The notes: generated by a model from the sequence alone, not told the origin. A stretch of DNA of 64,000 nucleotides from Undaria pinnatifida (GCA_012845835.1 JABAKD010000023.1:3548200-3612199); one strand, 5' to 3'; shown: positions 36,331-49,330, counted from the first letter of the stretch. Translations and numbers: made by a program.

Positions 36331-36640
36331 TTGTTTCAGGTTTTTTCTTTCACGATTTAGGTCCTCCGTTTCCTAGCCCGATGCATGCCCTCGTTTCCAA
36401 TGCCTGGGTTCAACCGTCCCAGCCCATCTCAACCCCGACACGGACTGCCTACACCAATAGTGTAAAAAACTATATAGGAATTAGAATAGAAGTCTGGAAT
36501 TGCAATTCCGCCACGCCTTTGCGGAGGTGGTTGTGGAATCTTCCCGACCTAGCCGGCTAGCCTAATAGCAAGCAGTCGCATCGGAGTGCGAGCAGGCAAC
36601 AGTCCCAGCAGTAGCAGGGTGTCCCCGCAGTGGTAGCAGG
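36331..36640. other. No recognisable gene
   Basis: Short spacer between the LINE fragment and the telomere-type repeats. Nothing identifiable. Confidence 0.3.
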
Positions 36641-36790
36641 GTAACCCTAACCCTAACCCTAACCCAGAGATTTCTAGGACTAGCAGGGTAACCCTCACCC
36701 TAACCCTAACCCTAACCCTAACCCAGAGATTTCTAGGACTAGCAGTAGCAGGGTAACCCTAACCCTAGATCTAACCCTAACCCAGAGATT
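36641..36790 (+). repeat. Interstitial telomere-type repeats (CCCTAA)n in three blocks
   Basis: Three blocks of 4-6 CCCTAA units (about 36642-36665, 36689-36724 and 36753-36783), each followed by CAGAGATTTCT and preceded by AGCAGGGT. CCCTAA/TTAGGG is the telomere repeat of stramenopiles. The spacer AGGACTAGCAG repeats with the blocks, so the whole composite was amplified. Confidence 0.85.
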
Positions 36791-37024
36791 TCTCTGTTTT
36801 CACTCTTCATTTCATATAAATAGAAAAAATGCTCGCGTACACTACCGCCCGACACTCTCGTCCTCGCTGTCGCACGAAGCTACATAATACCAGGTCCCGG
36901 CCGGGCTTAGCTTGCCTTATCATCAGCTCGGCTACGCTCAGCAGCCCATCGAGTGCAGCAACCGCGCCATGCCGTGCGGTGCCGTGCCTTGACTTGCGGT
37001 GGCCGTGACCACGTTTTCGTGTGT

Positions 37025-37180
37025 GCACTCGTCCGTGGGACGGATGCTTGGCTCATGGTTTCAAGAGGTATTCGTCCGTGGACGAATACCCGCTTCATGC
37101 TTTCTGAGAGAGTATTCGTCCGTGGACGATTACTCGCCCCATGAGTTTGGGCAGGGTGCTCGTCCACGAATGAATACCTG
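37025..37180. repeat. About 43-bp tandem repeat with palindromic core
   Basis: Four units centred near 37035, 37078, 37122 and 37165 carry CGTCCGTGGACG-type palindromes. The best is a 24-bp near-perfect palindrome at 37067-37090 (TATTCGTCCGTGGACGAATA core). Confidence 0.7.
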
Positions 37181-38009
37181 CCTCGAGTACTTGTCCGACG
37201 CACGAATACTTGAAGCGACTGATACTAGCTACACAAACCGAACACGAAGCCAAAGAATGCGAATACCGTGTTGTTGTATATTTGCATTCGTGCGGAGGGA
37301 GTTCGAAGGATGAGATCTTTTTGATAAGTTGATATACTTCCCAAGCAAGCTATTTTGCATTTGTTTTGCAGTGGAAAACGGGGTGGCTTATGGATCGGTC
37401 AGATATACTATTTTTTGTATCAGGGAGGGCGTCAGACTTATTTTTGCGTCAGATAAAACCTCTGTTTTGCGGACAAGAATGAATGCTATACAGTTTCACC
37501 GATATGATCTGTGTATCTATGGTGCGGCAGTAGGGAGGAGACAACGGGAGACCTTTGTCCGGTTGACCTCGCGATCTCTGGCATTTTGTCTGTGGCATTA
37601 GTTGTTTGCCCTGAAGGCGCGGGGCTGTTGCAATCTGCTCTCGTGATTACACCGGTCGTAGGGGGGGGGGGGTATGGAAGAGATTTTCGCTCGCGAGGAT
37701 GAGTTTCCTATTGCCATACCTGGGTATTTGTTGTTTTTAGGTGATGGAATTGAGTCTGTTGTTGATTCGTCACTGTCTTGTGAGTAATCCGGGAGTGGGT
37801 GTTGATGAAGGATTTTCAGAATGACAGTTACATAAATCAGTTTCTTGCCGCTCCGGACAATTGGCCTTTTATTGGGTACCTAGTCGTGCTTGGCCGGCTT
37901 TCTTGATGGTACACTGTTGAGCTTTCGCGCACGACGCACGAGCTCACGCTTCTGGGCTTGCCTCGATTCTGTGTTAGGAGACGCAATACAATGGCTTGAA
38001 ACGACCCCG
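37181..38009. other. No recognisable gene
   Basis: Short frames only; a run of 11 G near 37660. Nothing identifiable. Confidence 0.3.
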
Positions 38010-38282
38010 CTTGGAGTTAACAAACAGGGTAACCAACCCCAGTTTCACTACACACCGTTTTTCACCACCCGCACGAGTGGCTCTGTGCTCCTGACGGACA
38101 AAACTGGTTCGTCGATTGTCTTGGCGCAAGCTTCTCGCTTACCATTCTAGTGGCGCAGCTTCGCCAAATCATAACAGCACGAAAGGTTTGAGGCGAGAAA
38201 GGAACACGGGGATTACATGCGCGAGTGATCCCGGGCACCCGCAAGGAAAGACCCCCAAAGTGACCCCCATCGTGGCCATGGT
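38010..38282. mobile_element. Diverged MITE of the GGCTACGGTAGGGG family
   Basis: The internal motifs CACCCGCACGAGTGGCTCTG and CATGCGCGAGTGATCCCGGG are in family order and spacing, and the right end reads GTGACCCCCATCGTGGCC. The left end is poorly conserved (GGTAACCAACCCCAGTTTCAC), so boundaries are approximate. Confidence 0.5.
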
Positions 38283-38841
38283 CGTGAGCGGGGCAATTCC
38301 GCTCACTGGCACTGATGGCTGTTTCCATCCATGTCAAGTGATTCCCCGGTCACTGTATCGGGCAGCCGGCACTGCTCAACGGGTCCTATAGAGGTCCAAC
38401 TACTACTGTACCGTGGTGCTATAAAGTATTCTACACCCCCTCTTGAGCTCGCTTGTTCGGGTCATATGTAAGTAGATAAGACTACACACGCGCAAGCATT
38501 TCACCGGAGGAAACCGATGCGGACCCTCGCCTTTCCGACTAGACGGCCACCTCCTTCCCTCTGTCCCTCCCTGCCTCCCTCCCTCCATCCCTCACTCGAG
38601 TCACTTCACAGTAAGGGTGCAGCAGAAAGTTTCTGAGAAAGTTTATTGAGCTCCCAAACACGAGGAGCTCAATCTATCACCCGACTCATGATGACGTCCA
38701 AGGCATTCATTCGTTCAACCCAACCGAAGCTTCTATGCCCTCTAGCCCTACAAAAAAACACGATCTTCATACAAACTATTGGAGTAACCGCTAGTTCCTC
38801 GCCTGAGAAGCTCAACCGGACATAGAGGTAACTAATATTAC

Positions 38842-39071
38842 GGGAATCGGGATCTTCAGGACTGGGTCGCTCACAGCGCAGCGGGGAAATTCGACCCCCT
38901 CTGAAAACAGTACGTTAACTTCGCGCCCTCATAGCGCGCTCCCAGACGCACGGCCAGGGAATCGGGATCTTCAGGACTGGGTCGCTCACAGCGCAGCGGG
39001 GAAATTCGACCCCCTCTGAAAACAGTACGTTAACTTCGCGCCCTCATAGCGCGCTCCCAGACGCACGGCCA
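38842..39071 (+). repeat. Perfect tandem duplication, 115 bp x 2
   Basis: GGGAATCGGGATCTTCAGGA starts both copies (38842 and 38957), and I see no difference between them. The pair lies about 540 bp upstream of the Cys-rich gene at 39609, in what may be its promoter region. Confidence 0.85.
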
Positions 39072-39608
39072 GGCTCGCGCCTTCGCAATGCGGCACCTGG
39101 TGGCCTAGCGAACAGAATGGCTCGTTGCGTGCGGTCTCGATTGTCCCTGCTGGGTTGGAATCAGCGTCGTGAAAAGCGCGCCGAACCCCGCAGAACCGAC
39201 GTCTTTCGTCTTTCGGCAGCAAACCTGCACTTTCATTTGCTTCCGATCGCAAAAAAGTGACAGTCCCGTTTTGCGGAGTATTGGCGTTGAGGTTGTGTGT
39301 TGTCAGCACAGAGAGGGGATGGGCACGCACACCCTCCAAAGCCGAACGTATACCGTCTATTTCACCTCTGGTGAGGTTTGTTGCACGCGCAGCTTTCACG
39401 TAGTAGGTCGATCGCGGGTAACGAGAGCAAGCGCAACCTCAACGATGCCGCTCAACGAAGCTGGGGTGTAGCTGCTGCTGCTGTGGGTTCTGGATCTTTA
39501 CCAAAACTTCGACCAAACTTCGTTTTAGTCGCCTCAGCACACCCGCCCGACGCGAACACGCGCACACGCACACAATTCAACACAGCAGCCGCTCCCCTCG
39601 CAGTAGAC

Positions 39609-41829
<2,221 letters not shown>

Positions 41830-41906
41830 GGTGAGCTCAAGATCAACCGGGCAAAGCGCTCCCCTAAACCTTTTATCTGAACGCGAACTTGAAACTTTAA
41901 CCTTCC

Positions 41907-44900
41907 ATGTCAACCGATCAGCGATGTACTCGCTCGCAACGAAATACCCGTCGTGCTGAAATTGCCCGCGAGCGCAGGCGTAGGCGCGCGTGCATTTTAG
42001 CGGGGCGGCGCTCACGACGTACCCTTCAAAACGAAACTCGAACGCAGAACACTAATAACATGGAACGTGATCTCCGCAGTAACAACCTGGACAGCGATTC
42101 TGAATCAGAGACTGACGTCGTTGTTCAACATTTTAATCGAATGAGAAACCGCATCCCTCGAAGACCCGACCCTAGAGACGTTGCCGCTGCCAATTCCATG
42201 GAAGGTTCAGAAGAAAGACTTGGTGTGCAAGCCTTTAATTCCACCAACTTTGAGTATCCACTTGAGGCGTACGAACTAAAATACCCGTGCTTGCTACATG
42301 AAAGTAACTATACGTGCCAACACTGTGGGTCTGTGCTATGGAAAGAGGAACGGTCTGGGTCCTATAACTGTTGTAACCGTGGGAGATCTGCCATTCACCG
42401 GCTTAAACCTATTCCACAAACATTGTTATCGCTCTTCCAAACCGCACGTTTTCGCGAATCACAAAGGGCATATAACGGGTTATTTAGTTTCACAGCTTTG
42501 GGAGCAGGAGGCATAGAAAACCGATCGTGGACTCAAGGAAAACCACCGACAATGCTTACTCTCCATGGTAAAGCATACCATAGAATTTTCGACTTACAGG
42601 AGAAGTATCAAAACCAAAATGTTAACAACAGTGCCAGGTTTTACATATTCGATTCCGAATTCGCACAGACAACCTCCTCACAACATTTAGATTCACGGAT
42701 TGCAGGCACTCTAAGATCCCACGTGAACAGCGAGATTAGGTGGGCTCGAGAATACAGGTCTGCCGTAGACACAATATTAAACACATCAGCGTCAGAGTCC
42801 AGTGCGCCTTTTATAGAGTTCAGTGAAGTTAGCAGAGTTAATGATGGACCAGTGTTGGGCGAGAATCCGAGTGCAAATGAAATAGCAGCTTTAGTGTTTA
42901 CCTCAGGGAATCAAAATGATGCGCCGCGAGCAGTTATCACCTATCCAAGGAACAGCCCAGATAACAAACCACGCTTCCTGCCGCTTTGGAGCTCTGCATA
43001 TGAAACGCTACAGTTCCCCCTGCTGTTTTTGCATGGAGAAGCAGGTTGGAGTAAGGGTAACTACAAAGAGAACCCGCCGTTCAAATCTAAAACAATGAAC
43101 CGGTCAAACACCGAAGCCGTAACGTTTCCCTTCTACTGTAGGCAGCGTATTCTTTCGGAGCCGATATTTAAGATTAACTGCCGAATCGCTCAGGAATGGG
43201 TCTGTGATTCTTTGAGCAGAATGGAAGAAGAGCGTTTGAATTTCGTCGAAAATAGTGACATGCAGCATAGGCTTGCTTCCAACCGGTCCATTCAAGACGC
43301 CCAACCTCATGAACAACCCGGTAAATTGCTTCCTGCTTCTCACCCTGGCTCACCTGCCAAGCGTAAAAGTGATACAGAAGACGCTCTATGCATCGTGAAC
43401 AGGCGAGGAAGACCGCATTTGTTCATCACCGTAACTTTCAATGCGGATTGGAAAGAGGTGCAAGAAAATTTGCTGCCAGGACAAAGTGCTTATGATCGTC
43501 CTGATCTATGTTGTCGTGTTTTCAAATTGAAGATGAAAGAAATTATGAAGGTTTTAAAGTCTGGCAAAATTTTTGGCGCTTACGACAGCCATTTAGCGGT
43601 GACGGAATTCCAAAAGAGGGGGTACCCTCACGCTCACATTCTCATGACCTTCAAAAATGCAGGCCCTGATGCCCTAAACGAAATGGACAAATGGGTGTGG
43701 GCTCAGCTGCCTGACGAAAACATAGCAGGAGGAAAACTACGTGAAAAGGTACTCAAATACATGATACACAAGCCGTGTGGGGCAGTTGGAAACATGAGTG
43801 CTCCATGCATGCAAGTAAACCGTCACACGAACAAAAAGTGTTGTAACAAGTACTTTCCGCAACCATTCAGAAGCATTGCAACCGTCAACGACAAAACTGG
43901 ACGGGCAGAATATACTCGGAGGAAGAACGGTGACAACCCGACCATAAGAATGAGAGTAAACAACCAATGGAAAAGTGTTAGGATAGGAAACGAGTGGGTG
44001 GTGCCGTACAACCCCATGTTGCTCATGATGTTTGACTGCCACATTTGTGTTGATGTCGTCACCGCAACATCATGCGTTAAATACGTGTTCAAATATTGTC
44101 ACAAAGGGGACGCGTTTATTCGAGCAAGGATACAGGGCATTACCTCAGAAGTTGAACAATATAGAAAAACGAGGTATATTTCAGCCGCAGAGGCGACGTG
44201 GAGACTATTAGGTTACCATATGGTGGACAGATACCCTGCGGTAACTAAGATTCACGCCCATCTTGAAGGAGAGCAACAAATCACTTATCCCAAAAATGCC
44301 ACCCACGATGATAGACTTGAGATAGCCGCGCAGTCACAGACACACGTGCTCAGGTACTACATGCGACCGAAAAATCCCTGCTTTTCGGACTTGACCATTC
44401 TAGACTATTACGAGCAATACACTATCACCTCGCCCAAAAAAGATGACCCTCCGCTTGAGTTTGCTCCGCTTGGCAAATACCTCGATGGATACAAAAACAT
44501 CGTTTCCAAACGAAAAAACGACGATCACGTTTGCCGAATTTCGTTTCAGAGTCCAGCGGTGGGAGATCTCTACTACTTGAGGTTGTTACTACACACGATT
44601 CCAGCCAGGTCGTTCGCAGAATTACGAACAGTGCAAACAGACACAGGCGATCCCGTTGTTCACCCTACTTTTCATGATGCCGCCAGAGCAAGAGGTCTCA
44701 TCACGGGAGACGAAGAGTATTCACTATGTATGGAAGAAGCTTCAGTGTTTCAAGTTGCGTCCCAGCTCCGTGCTCTTTCCGTTACGCTCATTTTAGATGG
44801 TGCGCCAGCACCGAAGCTATGGCGTGACTTTAAGGACAACCTCATCGAAGATTTCCTTCTTAGGTTATCCACAGACGATGCCATACAAGCTGCCTTGTGT

Positions 44901-47042
44901 GAAATAGACCTCAAGCTAAACCAGCATGGTAAATGTAACGAACAAGTCAACCTTCCAAAGCCTATGCATCCGCGAACTGAATTTGAAAGGATGCGTGATG
45001 CCTTCGACCCACAAACATGTGCAGAATACGCAGAGCTGCATGAACCGCGACTGACCAGTGAGCAGAGCCACATTTACAAAACAGTCTTAGACTCAGTTCG
45101 AGCCGATAATGGGTGTCCATTTATGATTGATGCGCCCGCCGGAACTGGCAAGACATACACAGAAAAATGTATTTCCGCAAGGTTGAGAGGTGAAAGAAAG
45201 ACAGTGCTCATCGTTGCTTCCACCGGCATCGCCGCCTTACAGCTCCCTGGAGGCTGGACCGCGCACTCCATGTTCAAATTACCTATGGACGAAGCAATGT
45301 CGCCAACCTGCGTATGCAACATAAACACCAACACTCAAAGAGCAGAGCTAATCCGCAAAGCGGACCTCATCATTTGGGACGAGTTACCTATGACCCACAG
45401 ATATTGCATTGAGGCCCTCGACAGAACACTTCAAGATCTGATGAAAAACAATAAGCTTTTTGGTGGAAAAACTATTTTGTTCAGTGGAGATTGGCGCCAA
45501 ACAGGGCCAATAGTTAAGAACGGCACCGCCACCGATACCGTCGACGCAGCCTTTATTTCTAGCCCCCTATGGAAACACGTTAAACGCATGAGACTAACCA
45601 AATCGCAACGAGACAAAGATGATCCTCAGTATGCTGCTTTTGTGCGGGCGATAGGCGAGGGTACCCACCCTACACAATCAATCGACGGCACGGACATGAT
45701 TGCCTTGAATAACCACAACCTCGATGCCAATGACCACTTCCAGCTCAAATATACAACAAATTTCGATGAGCTCATGAACTTTGTGTATCCCAATGTCAAT
45801 GAACAATCGCGCAACTGGGACAAACGCGCCATATTGGCGACCACCAACAACGCAATTGACCGTTCTAATGAAGCCATATCGGACTTGCGGCCCGGAGAGT
45901 ACTGTACATACCTCAGCTCAGATACACTAATAAGTGATGAGACCACGCCTCACACAGCCTTTGCTTCTCCTGAACACCTCCACCAATTAAACGTGCAAGG
46001 TGTCCCTCCCCATGAGCTTTGCCTCAAGTCAGACGGACTTGCGATGATCGTGCGAAATCTCAACTTTTCGGAGGGACTCATCAACGGTCAAAAATGCGTT
46101 GTCCTCGCAGTTTCCCCAAACAGCCGAGTCCTTCAAGTCGAACTTCTCACCGAAACATCGCCCCATCCAATTGTTTTGATTCCACGTATAGGCTTTCGTG
46201 CGACAGTTGGAAGAAATGGCATCACGTTCATGCGAACACAGTTTCCCATCCGAACTTCATATTCCGTCACGGTGAATCGTTCACAGGGACAGACACTTAC
46301 AAAAATTGGCTTGGACTTGAGATCACCTGCGTTTGGGCATGGTCAACTTTACGTCGCGCTCAGCCGTGCGCAAAATCGCCAGTCAATTATGTGCCTTTTA
46401 CCACAAGAACATATTGTTGACGGCATTCCACACACGGAGAACATTGTATACCCTCCTTTCACCGCTGCCGCCACAGGCCAAGCTGTAACACCTCCACCGT
46501 ATCAACCTCCAAACACCTCGCCTCCTGCGCCCTCCAATGCCTCCTCTCAACCGTCAAGTGACAGCCAAACTCCACCTCCAACATGGACAGTCGTCGACGA
46601 AATTGGGGATGGAGCATGCGGATTTCGCGGCATAGCACGACGAATATACAACGACCCAAACAGACACTACCAAGTACGCTCGGAAATACTCCAATACATG
46701 AACGAAAACCGCAACGACCCTAACTTGCTAAACGCCATTTCCGCTGGCATGAACCATGAACTACTCCAAGCCCTTGGTGAACCGCCACAACAGTATACAT
46801 CATATGATAACTACCTCTCCATCATGTCTCACCCGCGAGCTTACCTTGGTGAGCCAGAAATTTACGCATGCATGCAACGATACAACATACCCATAAACGT
46901 TACTATCGGAAACAACCCCCGACCAAATCCTCAAAACGCCGACCCTTCTACCATACACCTGCACTATCAACCACAATCACGTCATTACTCTTCCCTAATC
47001 CTAAATAACCCTTCCACCGACCATCCGCCTGTCGCAGCATGA
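41907..47042 (+). CDS. Helitron replicase/helicase (RepHel) with C-terminal OTU domain (1711 aa)
   Basis: A single intact frame. A basic N-terminus is followed by a Cys-pair finger (YTCQHCGSVLW ... NCCNRG, about residues 131-160). The Rep domain includes RPHLFITVTFNADW (about 505), the HUH motif GYPHAHILMTF (about 572-582) and the two-tyrosine motif KYVFKYCHKG (about 724-732). The PIF1-like SF1B helicase has Walker A APAGTGKT (about 1075), Walker B LIIWDELP (about 1154), GDWRQTGP (about 1194), and VNRSQGQT with YVALSRA near 1456-1485. A Pro-rich linker leads to an OTU protease-like domain with EIGDGAC (about 1568) and RHYSSL (His about 1693). Rep nicks and joins single-stranded DNA during rolling-circle transposition and the helicase unwinds it. 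All catalytic motifs seen are intact, so the protein may be functional. OTU domains are known in some Helitron/Helentron proteins; the fusion at the extreme C-terminus is notable. Confidence 0.92.
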   Translation: MSTDQRCTRSQRNTRRAEIARERRRRRACILAGRRSRRTLQNETRTQNTNNMERDLRSNNLDSDSESETDVVVQHFNRMRNRIPRRPDPRDVAAANSMEGSEERLGVQAFNSTNFEYPLEAYELKYPCLLHESNYTCQHCGSVLWKEERSGSYNCCNRGRSAIHRLKPIPQTLLSLFQTARFRESQRAYNGLFSFTALGAGGIENRSWTQGKPPTMLTLHGKAYHRIFDLQEKYQNQNVNNSARFYIFDSEFAQTTSSQHLDSRIAGTLRSHVNSEIRWAREYRSAVDTILNTSASESSAPFIEFSEVSRVNDGPVLGENPSANEIAALVFTSGNQNDAPRAVITYPRNSPDNKPRFLPLWSSAYETLQFPLLFLHGEAGWSKGNYKENPPFKSKTMNRSNTEAVTFPFYCRQRILSEPIFKINCRIAQEWVCDSLSRMEEERLNFVENSDMQHRLASNRSIQDAQPHEQPGKLLPASHPGSPAKRKSDTEDALCIVNRRGRPHLFITVTFNADWKEVQENLLPGQSAYDRPDLCCRVFKLKMKEIMKVLKSGKIFGAYDSHLAVTEFQKRGYPHAHILMTFKNAGPDALNEMDKWVWAQLPDENIAGGKLREKVLKYMIHKPCGAVGNMSAPCMQVNRHTNKKCCNKYFPQPFRSIATVNDKTGRAEYTRRKNGDNPTIRMRVNNQWKSVRIGNEWVVPYNPMLLMMFDCHICVDVVTATSCVKYVFKYCHKGDAFIRARIQGITSEVEQYRKTRYISAAEATWRLLGYHMVDRYPAVTKIHAHLEGEQQITYPKNATHDDRLEIAAQSQTHVLRYYMRPKNPCFSDLTILDYYEQYTITSPKKDDPPLEFAPLGKYLDGYKNIVSKRKNDDHVCRISFQSPAVGDLYYLRLLLHTIPARSFAELRTVQTDTGDPVVHPTFHDAARARGLITGDEEYSLCMEEASVFQVASQLRALSVTLILDGAPAPKLWRDFKDNLIEDFLLRLSTDDAIQAALCEIDLKLNQHGKCNEQVNLPKPMHPRTEFERMRDAFDPQTCAEYAELHEPRLTSEQSHIYKTVLDSVRADNGCPFMIDAPAGTGKTYTEKCISARLRGERKTVLIVASTGIAALQLPGGWTAHSMFKLPMDEAMSPTCVCNINTNTQRAELIRKADLIIWDELPMTHRYCIEALDRTLQDLMKNNKLFGGKTILFSGDWRQTGPIVKNGTATDTVDAAFISSPLWKHVKRMRLTKSQRDKDDPQYAAFVRAIGEGTHPTQSIDGTDMIALNNHNLDANDHFQLKYTTNFDELMNFVYPNVNEQSRNWDKRAILATTNNAIDRSNEAISDLRPGEYCTYLSSDTLISDETTPHTAFASPEHLHQLNVQGVPPHELCLKSDGLAMIVRNLNFSEGLINGQKCVVLAVSPNSRVLQVELLTETSPHPIVLIPRIGFRATVGRNGITFMRTQFPIRTSYSVTVNRSQGQTLTKIGLDLRSPAFGHGQLYVALSRAQNRQSIMCLLPQEHIVDGIPHTENIVYPPFTAAATGQAVTPPPYQPPNTSPPAPSNASSQPSSDSQTPPPTWTVVDEIGDGACGFRGIARRIYNDPNRHYQVRSEILQYMNENRNDPNLLNAISAGMNHELLQALGEPPQQYTSYDNYLSIMSHPRAYLGEPEIYACMQRYNIPINVTIGNNPRPNPQNADPSTIHLHYQPQSRHYSSLILNNPSTDHPPVAA

Positions 47043-47278
47043 CCGCGCCGCCAACGCGCCAGCGCCGGTGGTTCGCCTCTATGATCGTCCCTGACGACCT
47101 TCACCACTTCTTCGACCCACACTTCGAGCGCTCCCTCATTGCGGACGCAGAGCAAGAGGCCACCGGCGACACCCGGCAGCAAGTCGAAGATGATGCCAAC
47201 TTCGAAGCGGAACTTCAAGACTACTACTCAACGTCCTTCCAGTGGCACATCAAAATGTGCCAATGTAGCCGTCCATGA
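47039..47278 (+). CDS. Small acidic ORF overlapping the Helitron ORF by ATGA (79 aa)
   Basis: The ATG overlaps the RepHel stop codon (ATGA) in the -1 frame. The product has a basic start (TRQRRWFASM), then an acidic region (DDLHHFFDPHFERSLIADAE and QVEDDANFEAELQDYY), and ends QWHIKMCQCSRP. I do not recognise a family. The stop-start overlap, the non-repetitive composition and the conserved GC style suggest a real second product made by termination-reinitiation, but a chance frame cannot be excluded. Confidence 0.35.
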   Translation: MTAPPTRQRRWFASMIVPDDLHHFFDPHFERSLIADAEQEATGDTRQQVEDDANFEAELQDYYSTSFQWHIKMCQCSRP

Positions 47279-47524
47279 TAACTGTCGACCCCAAGTTACT
47301 CGTGGGGCCAGGTGTATATTTCGTGTATATATGTCAGTAGCCGCGGACACGCTCAGTCTCGTGCTAATTATTTCCCGCGGCATTGTCAGTAGTAAGTCTT
47401 CATTTTTTCAGCCATTCTGTACATGGTAGCCGGCGAGTACATATTAGCGGCCACCGTGGCATTTTGTCTAACCCTAAATAGTGAGTCTTCATTTTTTCAG
47501 TGCCGAGTTTGCGCGTGCGCCGCG

Positions 47525-47902
47525 CCGGCATACTGTCTGTTTTTTCCCGTTGTCAGCCAAGTATGTAGTCTCAGCTTTCGTAGCATCAAATTGTAAGTAG
47601 GGAGTCTTCATTTTTGCGGTGCCGAGTTTGCGCCAACCTCTTCATAGCCATGTCTGTTATGCGAACGTCTTTGAGTGGGTGAAGAGTTCGAGTTGCAATG
47701 CATCTGGCTACCCCGGCATACTGTCTGTTTTTTTCCCGGTGTCAGCCAAGTATGTAGTCTCAGCTTTCGTAGCATCAAATTGTAAGTAGGGAGTCTTCAT
47801 TTTTGCGGTGCCGAGTTTGCGCCAACCTCTTCATAGCCATGTCTGTTATGCGAACGTCTTTGAGTGGGTGAAGAGTTCGAGTTGCAATGCATCTGGCTAC
47901 CC
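47525..47902 (+). repeat. Tandem duplication, 188 bp x 2, in the Helitron 3' region
   Basis: CCGGCATACTGTCTGTTTTT starts both copies (47525 and 47713). Single phrases of the unit (GTGCCGAGTTTGCGC, GGAGTCTTCATTTTT, CCAACCTCTTCATAGCCAT) also occur upstream near 47400-47510 and downstream near 48030-48060, so the region was built by serial duplication. Confidence 0.85.
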
Positions 47903-48176
47903 TGTCCCCATTTTGTAAGTAGTCACATCCGTTTTTCGCTGCCATACTGTACATGATTGCCGGTATTAGTGGCCACGTCGCATTTGGTCACAGAGTCTTC
48001 ATGATTGCAGTACCAAGTCTTATTTTTTCAGTGCCCAGTTTGCGCCAACCTCTTCATAGCCATATCGTCTGAAAGAGGGTGTCTTTATTTTTGGACATAT
48101 TCCATATTCCACTGCGTCCTTATTTTCAGTTTGTTCTGGGGATCACGCCCCATCAACAAATAATACATACCGAGTA

Positions 48177-49203
48177 CAGTCGTCCCCGCTTTAAAGACAC
48201 TCTTCTTAAGGAAACTCCTCGCTATAAAGACACATTTTTTTCCCAGAACATGGTGCCCCGCAGATGACAATAATAAGGGGGGGGTACCTTTTCCACTTTG
48301 CGCCCCCCCCCCAATTTTTTTTTGCTGGGGCAGCACACTGCTGTATAACATCGACAGCGGTCTGCTGCAGCCCGCACTACCGCGTGTGGGTATGGAGATA
48401 TTCCTCCCATCTGCTGGCGGGTCGTCAGCTGCCGGCTTGAAGCCATGTGGCGAACCCACGTGCCAGTCAAAGTCTCAACTCGTGTCAGGCAGTCAAAAGT
48501 TTGGGATTTTTGCCTTTCTCGTGGAGTTAAATTGGTATTTCTGTTTTGTGTTTTTGCCTCGTGTTGACCTTTGGGGAAGAACGGTGTCCTCTTTTCGGTG
48601 TATTTGCCCGATTTTTTTTGTATGTTGTGGTCTGCGCTACCGACCGTTTCCTAGTGTCCTTCTAAGGGGTCGACTGGGTTTGTTTGGTCCCTATGTGGCA
48701 GGTAACTTGCGTGTATCGTATCAGAGCTAGTTCCAACGAACTGATGTGTCTCAGGTGTGTTCCCGATATCTCGGGCATGATGTTCACCGTGAGGATAACG
48801 CCTTGACAATAAGAAAAGCCTGCAACAACACCAGTGCACTGCCGTACACATTACAGCAAGAGCCTGCATCAACAACAGCGCACTGCCGTACACATTACAA
48901 TAGGTCGTGCTGCACTCCTTCCCGCGTTTCGGTGGTGGAGGGAAATTCAAAATGTATGTGTAAAGTATTGGAGTGTACTACAGCAGTAGTGTTGCGGCCT
49001 TTCAAATCACGTGTTGTAGATTTTAAGCAACACAGTTTCGTGGTCGCATTCCTGCTTCAAATGCGCGTATTTTGACATATGTTACACCTCCATTGGCCCC
49101 GGGGACGGTGAGTTAGTGGCCCCGGAATCCTAAAGACACTTCCCTGCGTTAAAGACACTCCTAAAAAAAAAAACGCGGTGTGTCTTTAAAGCGGGGTCGA
49201 CTG
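48177..49203. mobile_element. Non-autonomous Tc1/mariner (pogo-like) TIR element
   Basis: Inverted ends CAGTCGTCCCCGCTTTAAAG (left) and its near-perfect inverse ending CGGGGTCGACTG (right) enclose 1027 bp. TA dinucleotides flank both ends (48175-48176 and 49204-49205), the target duplication of Tc1/mariner elements. Subterminal copies of the TAAAGACAC phrase occur near each end. No transposase is present. Confidence 0.8.
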
Positions 49204-49205
49204 TA

Positions 49206-49330
49206 GTATTTCCTTTTCCTCCATTTCGGCCCGCTGTATTTTCAGTTTCTTCTGGGGATCACGCCCCATCAACAAATCATACATACGGAGTATTTCCTTT
49301 TCCTCCATCTCGGCCCGCTGTCATTCCACA
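49206..49330 (+). repeat. Duplicated flank of the pogo-like element
   Basis: GGGGATCACGCCCCATCAAC and surroundings occur at 48140-48176 and again at 49256-49295, and TATTTCCTTTTCCTCCAT occurs twice here. The pogo-like element inserted into a short tandem repeat. Confidence 0.65.

Larger units (their letters stand above)
41876..48070 (+). mobile_element. Helitron, approximate extent
   Basis: The RepHel ORF defines the element; the ends are guesses. TCTGAAC at 41876 follows an A and would fit the A|TC start of canonical Helitrons. Downstream of the ORFs, non-coding DNA to about 48.07 kb carries related repeats, as is common in Helitron/Helentron 3' regions. No clear CTRR end with a hairpin was found. 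Confidence 0.4.

Noticed and set aside
37025-37180. CRISPR-like array
   Set aside because: The context is eukaryotic, spacers are not unique or uniform, and the units are simple diverged tandem repeats.
38986-39399. 137-residue minus-strand frame upstream of the Cys-rich gene
   Set aside because: Starts at GTG, runs through a perfect 115-bp tandem duplication and shows no domain; possible exon but unsupported.
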